Below are positions 28,152-37,292 of a stretch of DNA of 64,000 bases, piece by piece. How positions within the stretch are numbered: position 1 is the first letter of the stretch; every line of letters starts with the position of its first letter. The notes beneath the pieces are model-generated. The model worked only from the letters and a program-made list of their open reading frames with translations. It was not told the DNA's origin and made no database searches. A program made the position numbers and the translations under genes. Source of the stretch: Glaciecola sp. KUL10 (GTDB lineage Bacteria > Pseudomonadota > Gammaproteobacteria > Enterobacterales > Alteromonadaceae); NCBI RefSeq assembly GCF_003203515.1, contig NZ_BGNG01000007.1:148582-212581 (forward strand), in the 5' to 3' direction.

Positions 28152-29867
28152 ATGACTGAAAAATACGATGTGATTGTAGTTGGATCAGGGATCACCGGAG
28201 GGTGGGCGGCCAAGGAGTTTTGTGAAAAGGGGTTTAAGACTTTGGTGATCGAACGCGGTCGCAACATCGATCATCGTGGAACTGAATATACCGATATGCA
28301 AGCTCCTTGGAAAATACAGAATAGAAATTTACTGCCGGAGAGTTTTGGCGAGGACGGTCGTTATACAGACATCAGCGGTAAGGGGTTTTTTAAAGGAGCA
28401 ACTCAGCAGTTTTTTACGGACAACAAAGAGCATCCATTTTCATACCCCAAAGATCGACCAGCCAAGTGGGTTCGTGGTTATCAATTAGGTGGACGCTCAT
28501 TAACGTGGGGGCGGCAGTCACTCAGGTGGGGACCAAAAGATTTTGAGGCCAACGCTAAAGATGGTCATGGTGTTCCTTGGCCGATAGGCTATCAAGATTT
28601 AGCACCGTGGTACGATTATGTAGAAGAATTTGTAGGTATTTCTGCAAATAAAGACGGTTTAGATGTGTTACCAGATGGGGTCTTTCAAAAACCTTGGGAA
28701 ATGAGTTGTGCTGAAACGCACATATCAGAAAAGCTCGAACAAGCCTATCAAGATAGACGTTTGATTATTGGCCGAGCCGCCAATATTACAGAACCCAATG
28801 CCGTTCAAAGTGCTTTGGGTAGAGGGCAATGTCAGGCGCGAGCATATTGCAAAAGAGGTTGCAGTTTTGGTGCATATTTCAGTTCTTTATCAGCTACTTT
28901 GCCAGCGGCAAAGCGCACAGGTAACCTAACAGTGGTGACCGATGCAATCGTGTCAAAGGTAAACTATGACGCGAAGACACGCAAAGCATCGGGTGTTTCC
29001 GTAATAGATGCAAAAACCAAACAAGAGCGCCAATATCATGCACGTGTTGTGTTTTTATGTGCTTCTGCCTTTGCTTCTATACAAATTATGCTCAACTCCA
29101 AGTCTGAAACCTTTAAAAATGGCATTGCTAACTCTAGCGGTGTCCTTGGTCATTACATTATGGACCATTTCTCTGGTGTGCAAACAAATGCAATAGTACC
29201 TGGATTTTCAGACAAAGTGGCTTTTGGAAGGCGACCGATTGCGACCTACATTCCCAATTATCGGCATGATCAAAAAGATGGGGTCAATTTTGTTCGTGGT
29301 TATGGTTACCAAGCCACTGCGCAACAAAGGCGTCACTCAGGTACAAAGGCTAAATCTGCGGGCTTGGGCAAGCAGGTAAAAGATAATAGTAAAGTGCCAA
29401 CTGTCTGGCGTTTTATTACGCTTATGTATGGTGAAATGCTGCCGTATTTTGATAATGCAGCGAGTTTACACGCCAATAAGCGAGATCAATGGGGCATTCC
29501 TTTATTACATATCGATGCTCAAATTAAAGAGAACGAGCGGAAAATGATTAAACAAGCTGCTATCGATATTAAAGAGATGCTTGAGGTTGCTGGATGCACC
29601 AATATTAACATTAATCAAGTTGCTGAGGATCAGCATATCCAAATTGGCGATAGAATCCATGAAATGGGGGGCGCATGTATGGGAGATGACCCAAAAGCAT
29701 CGGTCTTAAATAAATGGGCACAATGTCATGACGTAGCCAACCTATTTGTTACTGATGGCGCGTGCATGTCTTCATGTGCAACACAAAACCCATCGTTAAC
29801 TTATATGGCGATTACGGCTAGGTCTGCTAACTATGCTGCAAAATTGATGGAAGCAGGTACGTTATAA
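28152..29867 (+). CDS. GMC-family FAD sugar dehydrogenase with Fe-S cysteine motif (LacA/GDH-alpha-like)
   Basis: Oxidises a sugar hydroxyl with FAD. The ATG at 28152 has GAAGG upstream and puts the Rossmann motif VVGSGITGG at residues 9-17. A C-x5-C-x3-C set (Cys227, Cys233, Cys237 in GQCQARAYCKRGCSFG) matches the spacing I recall for the [3Fe-4S] cluster of bacterial FAD glucose dehydrogenase (C212/C218/C222). The C-terminal domain has HEMGG and DGACMSSCATQNPSLTY. It has no own signal; the Tat-signal small subunit 54 bp downstream probably carries it across. 571 aa. Paralogue at 37382. The substrate may be a glycoside oxidised at C3. Confidence 0.88.
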   Translation: MTEKYDVIVVGSGITGGWAAKEFCEKGFKTLVIERGRNIDHRGTEYTDMQAPWKIQNRNLLPESFGEDGRYTDISGKGFFKGATQQFFTDNKEHPFSYPKDRPAKWVRGYQLGGRSLTWGRQSLRWGPKDFEANAKDGHGVPWPIGYQDLAPWYDYVEEFVGISANKDGLDVLPDGVFQKPWEMSCAETHISEKLEQAYQDRRLIIGRAANITEPNAVQSALGRGQCQARAYCKRGCSFGAYFSSLSATLPAAKRTGNLTVVTDAIVSKVNYDAKTRKASGVSVIDAKTKQERQYHARVVFLCASAFASIQIMLNSKSETFKNGIANSSGVLGHYIMDHFSGVQTNAIVPGFSDKVAFGRRPIATYIPNYRHDQKDGVNFVRGYGYQATAQQRRHSGTKAKSAGLGKQVKDNSKVPTVWRFITLMYGEMLPYFDNAASLHANKRDQWGIPLLHIDAQIKENERKMIKQAAIDIKEMLEVAGCTNININQVAEDQHIQIGDRIHEMGGACMGDDPKASVLNKWAQCHDVANLFVTDGACMSSCATQNPSLTYMAITARSANYAAKLMEAGTL

Positions 29868-29921
29868 CTAAGCCCAACATTCGGCTGTATGAAAATATTA
29901 CGCGATTTTTAGGAAACCAAT

Positions 29922-30506
29922 ATGATAGAAAATAAAATAACACGTAGAGTGTTTCTGGGCACAGCAGCGTTTTTTGTATCGGCCCCAATCTTAGCCAGTT
30001 TGCCTAAAACTGAAAGCTCGGTAGGAATAAAGAAAATACTGGCAGATGGTCAATTTTTCAATGCTCATGAACTAACAGTGTTAACTGATATTGCTGAAAT
30101 AATGATCCCAAAAACACACACTCCGGGTGCTACAGAGGCACAAGTAATTCCCGTTTTAGATGCATTAATGTTGAGTTGGGCAGGAAATGATACAAAAAAA
30201 CGATACAGGCAGTTAATAATACAGGTAGAAAAACTAGCTCAGGATTCATACAAAAAAAACTATCTTGAATCGTTACAACCTGAACGAGTATCGCTATTAA
30301 CTGTTTTAGACAAACGCTCGTTTGATAATCCCAATACTGATATTTCAATAAACTATAGAAAGCTTAAAGAGTTGATTTTTCATGTGTATTACACCTCTGA
30401 AGAAGCTAACCCTGACTACGTATTGATACCTGGTACCTATAAAGGGTGCTTGTCAAAGCAAGAGTACCAGAATCTGGTAAATAAGCGTTTAGGACGTGCT
30501 TCATAG
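29922..30506 (+). CDS. gluconate 2-dehydrogenase subunit 3-family Tat protein (GMC small subunit)
   Basis: Small partner of the preceding GMC dehydrogenase, like the gamma/LacC subunits of membrane sugar dehydrogenases. A twin-arginine signal (TRRVFLGTAAFFV) covers residues 8-25. The mature part is helical with AHELTVLTDIAEIMIPKTHTPGA near 47 and YYTSEEANPDY near 150. 194 aa. AGGAAACC precedes the ATG. A cytochrome subunit, expected in three-part enzymes, is not adjacent. Confidence 0.87.
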   Translation: MIENKITRRVFLGTAAFFVSAPILASLPKTESSVGIKKILADGQFFNAHELTVLTDIAEIMIPKTHTPGATEAQVIPVLDALMLSWAGNDTKKRYRQLIIQVEKLAQDSYKKNYLESLQPERVSLLTVLDKRSFDNPNTDISINYRKLKELIFHVYYTSEEANPDYVLIPGTYKGCLSKQEYQNLVNKRLGRAS

Positions 30507-30576
30507 GCGTATTATTCACAAGAAATGTTTCACATACTCATTGATAAAAAAATCTACTATTTATAAGTAAACAATA

Positions 30577-30629
30577 TGAACGTATTTGAGTTATTGTGAT
30601 TGTTTGTGAAAGTATGTAAACTCGTTTGA
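30577..30629. promoter_or_regulatory. longest 10-bp-phased TGA array, upstream of PL25-like paralogue
   Basis: TGA at 30577, 30587, 30597, 30607 and 30627, with TAA at the intervening 30617: six consecutive 10-bp steps. It ends 69 bp before the ATG at 30698. This is the clearest instance of the window-wide pattern. Confidence 0.6.
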
Positions 30630-30697
30630 GTAATTGTTAAGAGTTTGTGTTCGTTATCTCTTGGCATAAGGTTATACTTGAACAGAGATATTTTTAA

Positions 30698-32410
30698 ATG
30701 AAATGCAAGCAACCCACTCACGCTTATTCACTTAAATCGTTTTTCATGATGATTTTACTCACCGCTATTTTTTTTCTTAGTACGGGTTGCATGCAACCAA
30801 TCATCAGTCAAAACCAGAGCCCAAAGTCCATCACAAGTGAACAATTTTACGCACAAAGACACGCTTTAATTGATGTGTTGTCTAAAGACGATCCTGTTTT
30901 TTCAGCGTTACAGGCCCAAATTAATCCACAAGATGTTGAAAGTCAGGAATATTGGAGGTGGCGCATAGATCAATACATGTATGGACAGTACCCTGAATTC
31001 CAAACAATTTATGATGCGTACCGAAATAACAAAACCTTTCTTGATATTTATAATTTACCAAATGAAAATTTGGGGCCCAAAAAGGCAATGCCAACTACGC
31101 TTCCATCAGTACCTAAAGGGCACTTCACCGAAAATTTACAAGGCAATCCGCACCGCGGGTGGCACTATCTATCTGGAGATACCTTATACATAACATATCA
31201 AGGACAGCTTTCTGATCCTTATATTGCAAGCTTTAATCTCAAAACCAATGTATGGGAAGGGCCTTTAAAAGCAGGTGAAAGTACACTTTCAAAAGATGAT
31301 AGAAAGTTCGATAGTCATGGTCGTCCAATTATCGAAATTGATTCCCTTGGGCATATACATATCGTATACGGCGGACATGGTGGCGAGCGAGAAGATGGTC
31401 TTAACCCACTATCTATAGACACGCCGCATGCTGGTGGTCGGATGCTTCACCTGATGTCAAAAAGGCCATATGACATTAGTGAATTTGAGTATATAGATGA
31501 TATTTCTCCTTTTGCTTCTTACACCAAAAGCTACAAAATGGGCAATGGAGATATATATTTGTTCACTCGTGCAGGTACACACAAATCACCTTGGGTCTAT
31601 TACAAAATGACAGCCGGACAACAAAGATTTGAGGCGCCGGTTATTATCACATGGCCGACCCCACAAAAAGATAACCCAATAAATGTAGACACGTTTTATA
31701 TTAATCCTGTCAAAATATCAGATACTGATATTGCAATTAGCTTCTTGTGGCATGAGTGTAACTTTCTTGAATATCACGATAAGCGTACTTATTCACGCAT
31801 AAATGCATACTATGTTCGTTTAGATACGCGCAATGAAACGTTTTATAACGCACAAGGTGAAAGCGTTTCGCTACCTATAACCTTAGCTCAAGCAAACACT
31901 AATATGCTTGCATTTGACTCGACAGATAGAGAAGAAACACCTTTTACTACGACGCCAATTCTTTTGGATGACGGTTCACCGGCAGTTATTTATGAAGCCC
32001 GAACGAAAGACATGCGCGAACATCGAATGACTGCTTTCATAAATGGTCAGTGGACGCACAGTTTACCCACGCCGAGCAAAATCAATACAACTTTGTATGA
32101 CAAGCAAAATCATAAAATAGAAAATCTTTTAAAGCTTGAAAAGTTAGGTACTCAATCAGACCAACAAACTGCAATGGTCATTTACCGCGACAAAAATAAA
32201 CAAACAGTTTATGCAGAGGCTACGAGTAAAAATGGCAGCGACTGGTTTGTCTCAAAGACACATCTGAGTTTACAAAGTTCACGCATTCAGATGGAACCTG
32301 TAAAGAACAACTTAGATGAGACTATTGGCTTTATTCTAAATGTTCGAAAAGGTGCTTCACAAAGATTATATTTATGGCTTGAGGGTGCATTTCGGCCTTT
32401 AAATCATTAA
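30698..32410 (+). CDS. BNR_4 beta-propeller lipoprotein with helical N-terminal extension, PL25-related
   Basis: Lipoprotein signal (FFLSTGC, Cys31), then a helix-rich extension at about residues 45-130 absent from the protein at 7829, then a propeller similar to it (FDSHGRP, HIVYGGHGGE, SKRPYDISEFEYIDDIS, MGNGDIYLF). The lyase-type quartet is kept as His207, His227, Tyr275 and Arg291, with spacings 20 and 16 as in the 7829 protein. 570 aa. Transcribed from its own array-bearing promoter behind the GMC pair. Probably a uronate-cleaving lyase with altered substrate preference; not assigned to a named PL family here. Confidence 0.75.
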   Translation: MKCKQPTHAYSLKSFFMMILLTAIFFLSTGCMQPIISQNQSPKSITSEQFYAQRHALIDVLSKDDPVFSALQAQINPQDVESQEYWRWRIDQYMYGQYPEFQTIYDAYRNNKTFLDIYNLPNENLGPKKAMPTTLPSVPKGHFTENLQGNPHRGWHYLSGDTLYITYQGQLSDPYIASFNLKTNVWEGPLKAGESTLSKDDRKFDSHGRPIIEIDSLGHIHIVYGGHGGEREDGLNPLSIDTPHAGGRMLHLMSKRPYDISEFEYIDDISPFASYTKSYKMGNGDIYLFTRAGTHKSPWVYYKMTAGQQRFEAPVIITWPTPQKDNPINVDTFYINPVKISDTDIAISFLWHECNFLEYHDKRTYSRINAYYVRLDTRNETFYNAQGESVSLPITLAQANTNMLAFDSTDREETPFTTTPILLDDGSPAVIYEARTKDMREHRMTAFINGQWTHSLPTPSKINTTLYDKQNHKIENLLKLEKLGTQSDQQTAMVIYRDKNKQTVYAEATSKNGSDWFVSKTHLSLQSSRIQMEPVKNNLDETIGFILNVRKGASQRLYLWLEGAFRPLNH

Positions 32411-32521
32411 TTGTGAAGTGCACAGCTTTATCAAAAGTGACCTCATTTGGGGCTAATTGATTTCAAATTCCCAGGGCAGTTCGATATAGCTCTTAAATAG
32501 TATAAGTAAGCGCTATAGAAG

Positions 32522-34099
32522 TCATGAATTTACCTTTCCAACGATGGCATCTAAAGAATCGCCTTTCCATTCACTCATGCCCACAGGCAACGAAGGAGAC
32601 GATGGAATGTGCGATCTCAAGCTTTCAACGATAGGTTGAAACTTGTTTTGCGTAATTAAATTGGTGCGCTCTAAGGGATCTTCCTGAGTATCATATAGCT
32701 CTTCTGAGCCATCTCGATATTGAATTAACTTGTAGCGAGAAGCTTTTACCGCATAATTTTTATAGTGCCAAGAAATCAAGACAGTGCGTTCACTTCGTCT
32801 ATAGGGGGCATTATTAATAATAGGCAGTAAACTTTGGCCTGCAATTTTATTGTGTTGCGGAAGATTAGAAATGGAGCAAAGGGTGGGGTATACATCCAAT
32901 AGGCTAACGACTTGATCGACTGTTACTTTCTTTTTGGCTCCTCTTGGTGGACTGACTATAAGTGGTGTTCTTGTGGATTCATCCCACAGACACATCTTAC
33001 GCCAATTTTGCTTTTCTCCAAAGTTTTGTCCATGGTCTGACATAACAAAGATCCAAGTATTTTCTGCGTTACCACTGTCATTTAGTGCCCTTAATACTTT
33101 GCCAAGCTGATCGTCTACAAAGGCAATACTCGCTAGATATCCGTGCATCAGGTCCTTCCAATACTCTTCTCCCAAATCAGAAACTGCTTTGTGATCACCA
33201 CCTGGTATTAGGCCCATTGTCATTGCTTTTCCATATTCCGGAATATCAAGCATGTCATCTACACTTGGAAGCGTTATTTTGTCTCTATCAATTGCATCGA
33301 AGTATTCTTGGGGAGCGGTATAAGGTACGTGAGGCCTTAAGAATCCTGCCGTCATAAAAAATGGTTTCGGGTTAACTGTCTTGCCTAACTCTAGCAGTTT
33401 ATTACATAACCAATCGGCAATCAGTTCATCAGGCATTTTTTTGTCAAACATATTGGTATTGCGGTCAACGGCACCCGCGACCAAAGATTGACCAGATTTG
33501 TGGCCCAAGTTGTCAACAACAGGATTATCAACGGGAAAGGGATAAAATTTATATCCAGCATACCCATCTCCGTGTTCTTTTATTTTATCGGGAATAACCA
33601 GTTCAGGCATGAAATCGTGATAATGCTTACTATGTTCAGCTTCATCACTTACCCACCTATGATAGATTTTACCGGCGCCAACATTGTGATAGCCGTTTTC
33701 CTTAAAAAGTGTCGTTAAGTGAGGTACGTCATTTATAACGATATGCGCGTTGGCTCTGCGAGTTCCCGTAGAAGCAGATTGCGCATTTGTGTACATGCCG
33801 CTTTCATGGGGGGCTACACCTGTCATCAACGCCGCCCTCGAGGCCGCGCAAACTGGTGCCGCGCAATGAGCGTTTGTAAAACTTATCGACGTTTGCATTA
33901 GTTTATCTAAATTTGGGCATTTAACCAGCGGATGTCGTTGTGAGCCCATAATCCATGCATTTAAGTCATCTATAGTGATGAACAAAATATTGTTCTTTTT
34001 TGTCGTTTTCGCTGAAAGACCGAGCGAGTTTAATGCGGTATAGGCACCCAAAAAAGTACTAAATGAATTTTTTAAAAACTGTCGTCGATTGTTTTGCAT
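32522..34099 (-). CDS. type I sulfatase (iduronate-2-sulfatase-like), Tat-type signal
   Basis: The N-terminus NRRQFLKNSFSTF with a following hydrophobic stretch is a likely Tat signal. Catalytic features are TIDDLNAW (about 42-49), CAASR with formylglycine Cys84, FLRPHVPYTAP near 258 and MSDHGQNFGEKQNWRKMCLWD near 357. This is the iduronate/choline-sulfatase-like layout of the S1 family. Ulvan contains iduronate and rhamnose-3-sulfate, so either could be the target. 525 aa. A phased TTTTGA pair lies only 11 bp before the start codon. It is separated from pntB by a hairpin. Confidence 0.9.
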   Translation of the reverse strand: MQNNRRQFLKNSFSTFLGAYTALNSLGLSAKTTKKNNILFITIDDLNAWIMGSQRHPLVKCPNLDKLMQTSISFTNAHCAAPVCAASRAALMTGVAPHESGMYTNAQSASTGTRRANAHIVINDVPHLTTLFKENGYHNVGAGKIYHRWVSDEAEHSKHYHDFMPELVIPDKIKEHGDGYAGYKFYPFPVDNPVVDNLGHKSGQSLVAGAVDRNTNMFDKKMPDELIADWLCNKLLELGKTVNPKPFFMTAGFLRPHVPYTAPQEYFDAIDRDKITLPSVDDMLDIPEYGKAMTMGLIPGGDHKAVSDLGEEYWKDLMHGYLASIAFVDDQLGKVLRALNDSGNAENTWIFVMSDHGQNFGEKQNWRKMCLWDESTRTPLIVSPPRGAKKKVTVDQVVSLLDVYPTLCSISNLPQHNKIAGQSLLPIINNAPYRRSERTVLISWHYKNYAVKASRYKLIQYRDGSEELYDTQEDPLERTNLITQNKFQPIVESLRSHIPSSPSLPVGMSEWKGDSLDAIVGKVNS

Positions 34100-34109
34100 A
34101 TTAGCTTTA

Positions 34110-34135
34110 TTTTGACGTTTTTTGACTGTTTATGA
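34110..34135. promoter_or_regulatory. 10-bp-phased TTTTGA array just upstream of sulfatase start
   Basis: TTTTGA at 34110 and 34120 and TGA at 34133 keep one 10-bp register. Read on the gene's strand the core is TCAAAA, AACG, TCAAAA, almost identical to 6172-6187 and 43693-43708. It lies 11 bp before the ATG, inside the likely leader. Confidence 0.55.
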
Positions 34136-34278
34136 TGTTACATGTTTGTTTGTGTGATGTAAATTAATCAAGCGTTGGCGCTGTGTATTGATAAGAAATC
34201 CGCACTGCTGCAGCCTAGTGCTGTATCAGATGTTTCGTTATCTTTGCTAGATTTTGACCAGAGTAGCCTTAGCAAAGA

Positions 34279-34307
34279 GCACTTCTTTTAAATAAAATAA
34301 GAAGTGC
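34279..34307. terminator. hairpin downstream of pntB
   Basis: GCACTTCTT and AAGAAGTGC form a 9-bp stem with an 11-base loop, 33 bp after the pntB stop on the minus strand. The following bases (TCTTTG) are only moderately T-rich. Confidence 0.5.
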
Positions 34308-34340
34308 GATAAAAAACGAGAATCTAGAACGAACAATGCG

Positions 34341-35717
34341 TTAGTCAGAAAACTGTCTGATCACTGAATTCAAAGTGTCCTTGGCATCACCAAATACCAT
34401 CCGAGTATTTTCTTTAAAGAAAAGAGGGTTGTCTATTCCCGCAAATCCAGAGGCCATACCGCGCTTAAGCACAAAGACATTTTTGGCTAGGTCCGCATTG
34501 ATGACCGGCATACCATAGATCGGAGAGCCCTTCATTTCTCGTGCAGCTGGATTAACCACGTCATTGGCACCAATCACTACCGCTAGGTCATAGCTTTCCA
34601 TTCTAGGGTTGACTTCATCCATTTCTAATAAAAGTTCATACGGAACATCAGCTTCTGCTAATAAGACATTCATGTGTCCGGGCATTCTCCCAGCGACTGG
34701 GTGAATGCCATAAACAACTTCAGCACCATTTTCTTCCAGTAGAGTTTGAAGTTCTTTCATTGCATGTTGAGCTTGTGCCACTGCCATACCATACCCTGGA
34801 ATAATCAGAACAGACTGAGCCGCTTCAAACACATAATATGCATCTTCACTGGATATGCTTTTTACTTCCCCTTCAATCTTCATCTCTTGAGTGCTTACGG
34901 TTTGAAAGCCGGAGAATAAGACGTTTGATAATGAACGATTCATCGCCTTGCACATCACGCTAGTCAAAATTATCCCACTTGCACCTACTAAAGCGCCCGC
35001 GACAATCAGTAGGTTATTGTCTAATGCTAAGCCAGCGCCACAGGCAGCTAAGCCCGAATAACTATTGAGAAGAGATATAACCACTGGCATGTCAGCACCG
35101 CCTATCGGAATAACCAACATGATACCGAAGATCACACTTAACGCTAAAAATGCATGTAAAAAATGAGGATTAGACGGAGTGATAGCTAAGAGTATGCCAA
35201 ACGCCAATATTGCGAAAATAATTATCATATTAACAAAAGCTTGGCCTTTAAATACCATTGGGCGGCCCTTAATGATGGTACTTAAATTTCCACTTAGTTT
35301 TGACCATGCTATAAAGCTTCCTGAAAATGTTACTGAGCCAATTAAGATCGCAATTAACAATAACATCACAATACTTAAATCAACTTCTACAGTGACCAAC
35401 ATCGCAACCGATACCACGAGGCTAGAAAGGCCGCCAATGCCATTCAATAGTGATACTAATTCTGGCATGGAAGTAAATTCAACTCGTTTCGCAACGACTG
35501 CACCTACTACTGCGCCCGCAACTAAACCAACTGCAATCCATTCATAGCCAATAATATTTTGGTCAATGAGTGTGATTACAATAGCAAGTAGCATCCCTGT
35601 TGCAGAGGTTAAGTTGCCTTTTCGAGCAGTACTAGGGTGACTTAAAAGCTTTAAACCTAAGATAAACATGACAGCGCTGAGCACGTATACGCCATTGATG
35701 ATAAATTCATTTTGCAT
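34341..35717 (-). CDS. pntB: NAD(P) transhydrogenase subunit beta
   Basis: Membrane-plus-NADP(H)-binding subunit of proton-translocating transhydrogenase, which drives NADPH formation from NADH. N-terminal two-thirds: about eight membrane helices with GxG-rich motifs (GLVAGAVVGAVVAKRVEFTS, IPIGGADMPVVISLLNSYSG). C-terminal domain III: IIPGYGMAVAQAQHAM, GIHPVAGRMPGHMNVLLAEA and VVIGANDVVNPAA. 458 aa, the normal length. Its start overlaps the end of the preceding gene by 11 bp. No phased array precedes this operon. Confidence 0.95.
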   Translation of the reverse strand: MQNEFIINGVYVLSAVMFILGLKLLSHPSTARKGNLTSATGMLLAIVITLIDQNIIGYEWIAVGLVAGAVVGAVVAKRVEFTSMPELVSLLNGIGGLSSLVVSVAMLVTVEVDLSIVMLLLIAILIGSVTFSGSFIAWSKLSGNLSTIIKGRPMVFKGQAFVNMIIIFAILAFGILLAITPSNPHFLHAFLALSVIFGIMLVIPIGGADMPVVISLLNSYSGLAACGAGLALDNNLLIVAGALVGASGIILTSVMCKAMNRSLSNVLFSGFQTVSTQEMKIEGEVKSISSEDAYYVFEAAQSVLIIPGYGMAVAQAQHAMKELQTLLEENGAEVVYGIHPVAGRMPGHMNVLLAEADVPYELLLEMDEVNPRMESYDLAVVIGANDVVNPAAREMKGSPIYGMPVINADLAKNVFVLKRGMASGFAGIDNPLFFKENTRMVFGDAKDTLNSVIRQFSD

Positions 35718-36000
35718 TTTGCTTCTCCTTGGTTTTGAACTTTGACAGCATACGATCGGTTACCAAGTAGCCACCGACTACATTAATTGCAGCAAGGAAA
35801 ACTGCTGTTGTGCCCAGAACTTGAGCCCATAAATTGTTATCGTTGCCGGCAAAGACGATTGCGCCAACTAAGGTAATACCGGATACTGCATTTGCGCCAG
35901 ACATAAGGGGCGTGTGGAGGGTTGCAGGCACTTTTCTAATTAGTTCAAAGCCCAAAAAGATAGATAAAATGAGAATCATTGATAAGTAAATAAATGACAT
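35707..36000 (-). CDS. pntAB: NAD(P) transhydrogenase subunit alpha 2 (membrane part)
   Basis: Small membrane subunit of about three to four helices, with FLGFELIRKVPATLHTPLMSGANAVSGI, the conserved sequence of the alpha C-terminal domain. In E. coli this is fused to the NAD-binding part; here the alpha chain is split, as in Rhodospirillum-type three-subunit enzymes. 97 aa. It shares one base with the preceding gene's stop and overlaps pntB by 11 bp, so translation is coupled. Confidence 0.93.
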   Translation of the reverse strand: MSFIYLSMILILSIFLGFELIRKVPATLHTPLMSGANAVSGITLVGAIVFAGNDNNLWAQVLGTTAVFLAAINVVGGYLVTDRMLSKFKTKEKQNAK

Positions 36001-37202
36001 TATGCATGCTCCTTGCTTTGCTCGTGTAAGGTTTGCTTAGGTAAGTCTTCCTTTGCGCTGTATTGCGATTTAATGATTGGATTAATAAGTTGCCCTTTGT
36101 GCGTGATTAGTGCTTGAGCAAGTACTTCATCTTGTTCATCCACCTTCAAGCATTTATCCTCTTCAGACCAAATATCTTCAATCAAGGCCTGTAAGTTATT
36201 GGCATACATTTGACTGGCGTCGCGCCCAACTTGTGAGGCCCAATCACCCGTGCCAATTATTTTGATGCCTCCGTACATAATTGTTTGGTTGGCAACAGAA
36301 GCTTCTACATTTCCACCATCTTGTGCGGCCATATCGACAACAACAGATCCTGGCTTCATTTGAGAAAGTACATCATTTTTAATTAACACAGGAGGTGTTC
36401 TTCCAAATAGCTGAGCGGTCGTAACGACAATATCAGAGTCTGCGATGCACGTTGCTTGCGCGCTTTGCTGTTTTGCTAGTTGTTCAGATGTTAATGCTTT
36501 TGCGTACCCTTGCTCGGTTGAACCTGTTTCACCCAAATCTATGTTTAGGAATTTGGCACCTAAAGACTCAACTTGCTGTGAAACCTCTGGACGTGTGTCA
36601 TAAGCAATTACATTTGCGCCCATTCTCTTGAAGGTAGCGATTGCTTGTAAACCTGCAACACCTGCACCGATTACAAATACTTTAGCGGGTTTTAAAGTGC
36701 CTGCCGGCGTCATCATCATGGGCAGCGACTTGTTTAATGCTGACATGGCTTGCAATGCCATTACGTAACCCGCAAGGCTAGCTTGGGAACTTAAGGCATC
36801 CATTTTCTGGCATCTACTAGAGCGTGGGATCATCTCCATACTCACACTTGAGACTTTATGTGAAATGTACTCATTTACTCTTTTATTGTGTTTAAAGGGG
36901 TCAAAAAAGCTAATAGTGGTGACATCAGGATTGAGCAAAGGAAGTTTAGTTTCGTCGAGCATCGCAACTGACAATATCGCGTCGGCGTCACTAAATGCTA
37001 ATTGCATTTCAGATTTTTCGCCAGAAAATACGGTTGCTCCAGCATCTACATATTCTTGGTCTTCTATAAAAATAGATGCACCGATACCAGATTCGACCGC
37101 AATTTTAGCGCCTAACCTAATATAACTTTTTACATTTTGAGGTAGGATTGCGCAGCGTTGTTCTGGCAAACCTTGTTCTTTGACGAATATGAGTTTACTC
37201 AT
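36000..37202 (-). CDS. pntAA: NAD(P) transhydrogenase subunit alpha 1 (NAD-binding)
   Basis: Soluble NAD(H)-binding domain I, related to alanine dehydrogenase: KEQGLPEQRCAILP at the N-terminus, SRCQKMDALSSQASLAGY (about 130-147), VFVIGAGVAGLQAIATFKRMGANV (Rossmann, about 170-193), DIVVTTAQLFGRTPPVL and VVVDMAAQDGGN. 400 aa. First gene of the pnt operon. NADPH from this pump could serve reductive steps or redox balance during growth on a sugar acid. Confidence 0.94.
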   Translation of the reverse strand: MSKLIFVKEQGLPEQRCAILPQNVKSYIRLGAKIAVESGIGASIFIEDQEYVDAGATVFSGEKSEMQLAFSDADAILSVAMLDETKLPLLNPDVTTISFFDPFKHNKRVNEYISHKVSSVSMEMIPRSSRCQKMDALSSQASLAGYVMALQAMSALNKSLPMMMTPAGTLKPAKVFVIGAGVAGLQAIATFKRMGANVIAYDTRPEVSQQVESLGAKFLNIDLGETGSTEQGYAKALTSEQLAKQQSAQATCIADSDIVVTTAQLFGRTPPVLIKNDVLSQMKPGSVVVDMAAQDGGNVEASVANQTIMYGGIKIIGTGDWASQVGRDASQMYANNLQALIEDIWSEEDKCLKVDEQDEVLAQALITHKGQLINPIIKSQYSAKEDLPKQTLHEQSKEHA

Positions 37203-37292
37203 ATAAATTCCCTTGTTTTAAGGTTTCAAGCAATGCAAGTCCAATGTTGGACTGCTCTCATTTTCTGTCGTCATTATTTATTTGTTGTGTTG

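Noticed and set aside
34900..35600. Plus-strand frame inside pntB
   Set aside because: Antisense shadow of a well-supported membrane protein gene.
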